Below are positions 5,851-6,600 of a stretch of 6,600 nucleotides of DNA, piece after piece. Each line of letters opens with the position of its first letter. The stretch's first letter is position 1. A model generated the notes under the pieces. That model saw nothing but the letters and a program-made list of their open reading frames with translations, was not told where the DNA came from and did not search any database. Origin of the DNA: an uncultured Clostridia bacterium (GTDB lineage Bacteria > Bacillota > Clostridia > Christensenellales > Pumilibacteraceae); the NCBI GenBank assembly GCA_934247335.1, contig CAKQJJ010000073.1, forward strand, positions 1 to 6,600, in the 5' to 3' direction. Position numbers and translations under genes: made by a program.

Positions 5851-6327
5851 ATGTTGTGCGATGAATGCGGAAAAAATCAGGCAACTTATCACGAAATAAG
5901 AAAAATAAACGGACGGCGTACCGAAGTGCATCTGTGCGACGCGTGCCGTCGTAAAAACGGATACGACGTTCTGCCGGTAAGCGGCATGGGCGACGTCTTC
6001 GGAAGCTTCGACGAGTTTTTCGGAAACGGTATGCGCGAGGACGAAACGTGCGAATTCTGCGGGACCAACATCCGCGACTTTCTGGAAACCGGCTATCTCG
6101 GTTGCGAACATTGTTACGACAAATTCAGTCGTACGGTGCTGCCGCAACTGCAACGTATCCAGAAAAAAGTACTGCACTCGGGCAAGGTTCCCGGACAAAA
6201 ACAGTCGTCCGGATTCAGCGAATACGATCGTCTTAAAGCCGAGCTGGATAAGGCTATAGAAGTGGAAGATTACGAAAAAGCCGGCAAGATAAACGAACAG
6301 CTTAAAAGGCTGAAGGAGGGCAAATAA
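5851..6327 (+). CDS. mcsA: McsA, zinc-binding activator of the McsB arginine kinase
   Basis: A 158-residue protein with four CXXC pairs: C3/C6 (MLCDECG), C29/C32 (LCDAC), C67/C70 (CEFC) and C85/C88 (CEHC), the full zinc-binding set of McsA. A coiled-coil UVR domain follows at about 124-158 (SEYDRLKAELDKAIEVEDYE), as in UvrB and ClpC partners. McsA binds zinc and other metals, joins CtsR and McsB, and stimulates McsB kinase activity. It follows ctsR after 15 bases, with AAGGAGG (5837-5843) seven bases before the ATG, and its stop overlaps the mcsB start by one base. Transcription comes from the ctsR promoter. Length and motif spacing look intact. Confidence 0.96.
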   Translation: MLCDECGKNQATYHEIRKINGRRTEVHLCDACRRKNGYDVLPVSGMGDVFGSFDEFFGNGMREDETCEFCGTNIRDFLETGYLGCEHCYDKFSRTVLPQLQRIQKKVLHSGKVPGQKQSSGFSEYDRLKAELDKAIEVEDYEKAGKINEQLKRLKEGK

Positions 6328-6600
6328 TGAACGCCAAAGATATCGCGGTGGAAAGCAAAATCACGCTTTCCCGTAACGTAAAAGGCTACCCGTTCCCCTC
6401 TAAACTGCGCGACACCCGTGCAAACGTAATCGCAAGCGGCGTGTACGAATCGCTTTCCCGGAGCGGCGGCTACGAGCTTTATAAAATAGCGCAGATGTCC
6501 GACTCGGTTACCAGAAGATTGCGAGAGCGCGGTCTTATAACCGACAGGCTCATTCAAAGCCCGTACGGCAGTGCGATAGTAAGTTCGGACGAGAGTGTTT
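6327..6600 (+). CDS. mcsB: McsB, protein-arginine kinase (5' part only)
   Basis: The first 91 codons are visible and the gene runs off the right edge. The start ATG (6327-6329) shares its A with the mcsA TAA, and AAGGAGG (6313-6319) precedes it by seven bases. The peptide has ITLSRNVKGYPFPSKL near residues 12-27 and RLRERGLITDRLIQSPYGSA, then SSDESV further on, which align with the McsB pattern (arginine-rich LARN, YPFP, then LISP... and a DESV-like end). McsB marks damaged proteins with phosphoarginine for ClpCP and inactivates CtsR. The N-terminus is shorter than in Bacillus McsB. The usual S-R-I-R-L-A-R ATP-site motif reads S-K-I-T-L-S-R (residues 10-16) here. The assignment also rests on gene order. 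Confidence 0.9.
   Translation, partial: MNAKDIAVESKITLSRNVKGYPFPSKLRDTRANVIASGVYESLSRSGGYELYKIAQMSDSVTRRLRERGLITDRLIQSPYGSAIVSSDESV

Noticed and set aside
5359..6198. A 279-codon minus-strand open frame opposite ctsR and mcsA.
   Set aside because: It runs antisense through two clearly identified genes and the ribosome site between them, has no ribosome site or promoter of its own and no family resemblance.

Overview
The window reads as chromosomal DNA of a low-to-mid G+C Bacillota (Firmicutes), probably a clostridial or gut-type lineage. The main evidence is the ctsR-mcsA-mcsB stress operon at the right end, which is a Bacillota signature, with consensus sigma-A promoters and strong AGGAGG-type ribosome sites. 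The left end is the tail of a type II-A CRISPR-Cas locus, and the middle is a sugar-hydrolase gene with its own divergent regulator. No species can be named from this sequence.

Left region (1 to about 1600): the last 64 codons of cas2 overlap a complete csn2 of the short type. They are followed by a very short leader (about 74 bases) ending in ATCTGAG, and a CRISPR array of nine repeats and eight spacers. The first eight repeats are identical 36-mers, every spacer is exactly 30 bases, and the last repeat is altered at its 3' end. A promoter for the array sits across the csn2 stop codon. A perfect 26-base palindrome flanked by A and T runs ends the array on one side and the convergent hydrolase gene on the other. 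cas9, cas1 and the tracrRNA must lie to the left of the window; none is seen here.

Middle region (1667 to 4994): a glycoside hydrolase family 2 gene on the minus strand, without a signal peptide, is broken by a single-base frameshift at about 2056-2058. The last 129 codons, carrying the C-terminal Ig-like domain, continue intact in another frame. An AraC-family regulator is divergent from it. The shared 190-base intergenic region holds both promoters and an 11-base direct repeat placed 81 bases apart, one copy next to each promoter; it is a good candidate operator.

Right region (5081 to 6600): a terminator after the AraC gene is followed by a textbook TTGACA-N17-TATAAT promoter and a perfect CtsR box over the predicted transcription start. 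Then come ctsR, mcsA and the first 91 codons of mcsB, all closely packed. This is the self-repressed class III heat-shock operon, in which CtsR represses, McsA binds zinc and activates McsB, and McsB is the protein-arginine kinase; clpC would be expected further right.

Most of the window is ordinary, well-understood biology. The points most worth checking are the GH2 frameshift, the McsB N-terminus lacking two usually conserved ATP-binding arginines, the paired direct repeat between the GH2 and AraC genes, the palindromic extension of the CtsR box, and the altered terminal CRISPR repeat. I found no clearly undescribed system.
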